From Posidoniimonas corsicana (GTDB lineage: Bacteria; Planctomycetota; Planctomycetia; Pirellulales; Lacipirellulaceae): a stretch of DNA of 64,000 bases. Of this stretch, positions 61,754-64,000 are shown piece by piece (position 1 is the first letter of the stretch; every line of letters begins with the position of its first letter). The notes beneath the pieces are model-generated. The model saw only the letters and a list, made by a program, of their open reading frames with translations. It did no database searches and was not told the DNA's origin. The position numbers and the translations under genes are program-made. The stretch covers positions 3,389,156-3,453,155 of the forward strand of contig NZ_SIHJ01000001.1 in assembly GCF_007859765.1 (NCBI RefSeq), read 5' to 3'.

Positions 61754-61895
61754 GAATTCCCCCCCGGATGGCGCCCTGCACAGGCTAGCGGTAAAGCCGA
61801 AGAAAGCGAATAAGCTGACCTTGCCGCATCAGGTACTGGTTTCGGCGCCCGGCCGGCTGACGCGTGAGGCATTCTCCGATCTGTGATCACGGCGC

Positions 61896-63131
61896 GTGGT
61901 AGCACCGCACGACTCGCATCGGCTTGCTATTGCTCCCGCGGCGGCTGGCCAGCAGAATGCAGCCCCCTTATGCCGTTCCTCTGACACGCAGGTAGCGTCC
62001 ATCACCGCCCCTCCAAACAACGCGGCTCGCCTTACAGTGCTAGCACTCGGTGTGGTGGTCGTGCTGGGCGGATGGTCGATCAGCCGACGGTACGTGGCGG
62101 GCGGCATCACCGCCCGCGCGATGAAGAACCCTGCAACGTCGCGATCCGCCATCAGCGAGCTAGCACAGCTGGGCGATAGCGCCCTGTCCGCGCTGCTCGA
62201 CGCCGCAGTGAGTGACGACCGCGAGGTGGCCATCCCTGCCCGTGCGGAGTTAGAGGCAATGCTCGCGCGGTGGGCCGCCGGTCGGCCGGCGTCGTTCGAG
62301 TCGCGGTGCTCGCGGGTTATCCGCGGAGTCACCCACCGCGAGCCGCTGCTGACGCCATCAGGACGCGTGTGGGCCCGCCGGTTAGGCGATCAGGCCCTGC
62401 GGCTCATCGACCCCCACCAGGCGGGCGAGGACAGCGGTCTGCTATCCGATGTCGAACGTCTGTTCGCGGTGTCGCAGCAGACCAGCCAGTACCCGGACCA
62501 GCCGCTGCGGGCCCGGAGCATCCGCACCGTTAGGGTCAGCCCGCCGCGGCGCGCGCCGGCGAGTGTTGCGGCCTCGCCCAACCCACCAGTTCAGCAGGCG
62601 CCTCTAGCAGCGCCGGCGGAGGGGTCCGTGGCGGCTCCGCCGTTGACGGCCGCCGCCCCCGCGCCGCAACTGGACTCCCCCCTCCCTGCCGCGGAGCCGA
62701 TCCCGTCAGAACCAACCGCGGTAGCCACCGGCCCCGCATCGCTTGATTGGCGGCCTCCTGCCCAAGCGGCGGGCGAGCCCACGGAGCCCCGTCGGCTCGT
62801 GCAATCCGATACGACGCCGGACGCGTCCACAGTACCCGCCTCGCCAACGCAGCCTGGCCTGTCCGCAGAGGTCATCGCTCTTCTCGAAGGCGACGATCGC
62901 GATAAGCTTCAACTCGTGGAGCAACTGCTCCGCGGCGAGCACGAGAACGCCGCCGCCATACTGCTGCGATTGGCCAAGGACCCGGCGCCGCGGGTCAGGC
63001 TATCGGCCATCTCGGCCCTGGGATCCTCCCCCAACCCGCGTCTGACCGAGGCGGCCTACCGGCTGGCGGTCCACGACGAGGACCCCAAGGTCGCGCGTCT
63101 GGCAAGCGAGCTGCAGAAGCTGCTGCGGTAG
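61896..63131 (+). CDS. Membrane-anchored HEAT-repeat protein
   Basis: A 411-residue protein with one membrane helix (about residues 46-62, LTVLALGVVVVLGGWSI). A short helical domain follows (PATSRSAISELAQLGDSALS, LLDAAVSDDREVAIPARAEL). A long Pro/Ala-rich linker covers about 215-325. The C-terminal HEAT-like domain (LLEGDDRDKLQLVEQLLRGE, LAKDPAPRVRLSAISALGSS, YRLAVHDEDPKVARLASELQ) resembles adaptor proteins of the HEAT/PBS lyase type. It probably serves as a protein-protein contact platform at the envelope. The GTG at 61896 is the first usable start. There is no strong ribosome binding site, so the true start could be an internal codon. Confidence 0.75.
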   Translation: MVAPHDSHRLAIAPAAAGQQNAAPLCRSSDTQVASITAPPNNAARLTVLALGVVVVLGGWSISRRYVAGGITARAMKNPATSRSAISELAQLGDSALSALLDAAVSDDREVAIPARAELEAMLARWAAGRPASFESRCSRVIRGVTHREPLLTPSGRVWARRLGDQALRLIDPHQAGEDSGLLSDVERLFAVSQQTSQYPDQPLRARSIRTVRVSPPRRAPASVAASPNPPVQQAPLAAPAEGSVAAPPLTAAAPAPQLDSPLPAAEPIPSEPTAVATGPASLDWRPPAQAAGEPTEPRRLVQSDTTPDASTVPASPTQPGLSAEVIALLEGDDRDKLQLVEQLLRGEHENAAAILLRLAKDPAPRVRLSAISALGSSPNPRLTEAAYRLAVHDEDPKVARLASELQKLLR

Positions 63132-63175
63132 CGAGTGAGGTCTGGTATTCGCTGCAAGCGGGCGTCGCACCCGTG

Positions 63176-64000
63176 TCAGCGAACAGCCGTCGTCAACGAG
63201 GCCACGCGTTGCGCCGCGACGTGAGACCGCTGGTACTCCGGCATGTAGCCCTTCACGCCCTGCACGCCGACACGCTTGCCAATCAGCGATCCCAGGTTGA
63301 GGTCAGGACCGGCCGTGATAAAGCTGACGATCTCTCCGCTGGTGTCGACCAATGCGTACTGCGGAGCGTTGGGGCGTTTCGAGACCACCGGCCGGAGGGT
63401 GCCCACCGCATCGTAGCCCGATAGGGGCGTCACGCTCTCTGCGATTCGCTCGATCGTCGGCGGAGTCGCGTCGGGGGTTGAGCTCCTGGTTAGCCCCACC
63501 TGGGGGGCGACGCCTCGGGTCGCGCGGTAGCGGTTCGCGATGGACGCGAAACGGTCGACGCGGGCGGCCAGATCGCGGACGGCGTTCCGCTCCGACTCGT
63601 CGCCCGCCGCGGCGAGCATCTCGGCGGCGCGGCGTTCGATCTCGTCGAACCGCCAGAGGTTCGGACGCTCGGACACCTGACGGGAGAGCTCGACCTCGAG
63701 CGCTCCGAGCTGGTCACGGAACTCGCCGCTGAGGCGCGGGAGCATAGCAGTGGCTGCGGGTTGGTCGCCGGCTCCTGGCGGGCTGGCCGGAGGCAGCGGC
63801 TTGGCGCCGACCACCTCGGCGCCTGGAGCGTCGGCGGGCGGCGGTGCTTGCTCCGCCGGCGTTGTGTGGGCCGCCGCCTGCACCCAGTCACCCTGCTGGT
63901 TCTCCACGGCTGCAGACGAACCTTCAAGATCCCCGGCGGCCTGGTGGGTCGGATCCGTTGTCAAATCGGAGCGCCGCACCCAGCGGAACTCCCCCGACGG
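63176..64000 (-). CDS. SH3-like domain exported protein, C-terminal part (truncated by the window edge)
   Basis: The frame is still open at base 64000, so the N-terminus lies outside. The first visible residues (SGEFRWVRRSDLTTD) are typical of the end of a bacterial SH3-like domain. A Pro/Ala-rich linker and a helical region follow (LSGEFRDQLGALEVELSRQV, NLWRFDEIERRAAEMLAAAG). A second SH3-like fold closes the protein, with ALVDTSGEIVSFITAGPDLN, GSLIGKRVGVQGVKGYMPEY and QRSHVAAQRVASL. Proteins of this layout are common and uncharacterised in planctomycetes and probably bind envelope or peptidoglycan components. At least 274 residues are present. A GTG at 63979 is not the true start. Confidence 0.8.
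   Translation of the reverse strand, partial: PSGEFRWVRRSDLTTDPTHQAAGDLEGSSAAVENQQGDWVQAAAHTTPAEQAPPPADAPGAEVVGAKPLPPASPPGAGDQPAATAMLPRLSGEFRDQLGALEVELSRQVSERPNLWRFDEIERRAAEMLAAAGDESERNAVRDLAARVDRFASIANRYRATRGVAPQVGLTRSSTPDATPPTIERIAESVTPLSGYDAVGTLRPVVSKRPNAPQYALVDTSGEIVSFITAGPDLNLGSLIGKRVGVQGVKGYMPEYQRSHVAAQRVASLTTAVR

Overview
The window reads as a chromosomal segment of a GC-rich planctomycete, most likely of the order Pirellulales (family Lacipirellulaceae is my best guess, not proven). The evidence is the combination of two DUF1559 pseudopilin-like proteins, several PEP-CTERM proteins, two LEPR-XLL proteins, planctomycete-style type I dockerin motifs, an ECF sigma factor of the Rhodopirellula/Verrucomicrobium type, a membrane Ser/Thr kinase, and an LpxI fragment that implies a Gram-negative-type lipid A pathway. 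I see no rRNA, CRISPR array, insertion sequence, phage gene or exosortase gene.

Layout. 1-5.4 kb: end of lpxI, an orphan sigma-54 activator, a ribbon-helix-helix protein, an intergenic stretch with paired inverted repeats, and a DUF1559 protein. 5.4-14.2 kb: a tight forward cluster of addB, addA (double-strand-break resection), a CCA-adding tRNA nucleotidyltransferase, a four-helix membrane protein and a 56-residue coiled-coil protein. 14.3-21.2 kb (reverse): a 1,925-residue surface protein built of eleven SdrD B-like modules and FG-GAP-like repeats, plus a secreted WD40 protein. 21.3-26.0 kb (reverse): an ABC-2 type export operon with a planctomycete-specific third subunit. 26.4-28.9 kb: tyrS, galE and tRNA-Gly(CCC). 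29.2-33.2 kb: a second pair of the same inverted repeats, then tdh-kbl (threonine to glycine) meeting sdaA (serine to pyruvate) tail to tail. 33.6-39.7 kb: a C25-type peptidase, a PEP-CTERM protein, small conserved proteins, a Tat-exported sugar-isomerase-like protein and icd.

39.9-54.6 kb is the main accessory region. Two divergent transcription units share a control region around 45.4-46.0 kb. The reverse unit holds a DUF1559 protein and two discoidin-like PEP-CTERM proteins, one of which looks like two exosortase substrates fused in frame. The forward unit holds an ECF sigma factor, a membrane partner, a 1,336-residue LEPR-XLL/discoidin/sorbosone-dehydrogenase/dockerin protein, another PEP-CTERM protein and a thioredoxin-like protein. 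Six copies of one discoidin-like module occur in three of these proteins, suggesting a coordinated envelope or extracellular-matrix system.

54.7-64 kb: a Cache-type sensor kinase, tRNA-Asn(GTT), a STAS/HATPase partner-switching pair, small membrane proteins, an Aas-like acyl-activating enzyme convergent with an exported protein, a HEAT-repeat protein and a truncated SH3-like protein at the edge.

The signals I rate highest are the internal PEP-CTERM plus second signal peptide at about 42.4 kb, the GTTTTGTCC-N17-GGACAAAAC elements at 3.2 and 29.2 kb, and the sigma-factor-linked discoidin locus as a whole. All calls come from reading the sequence; no database search was run.
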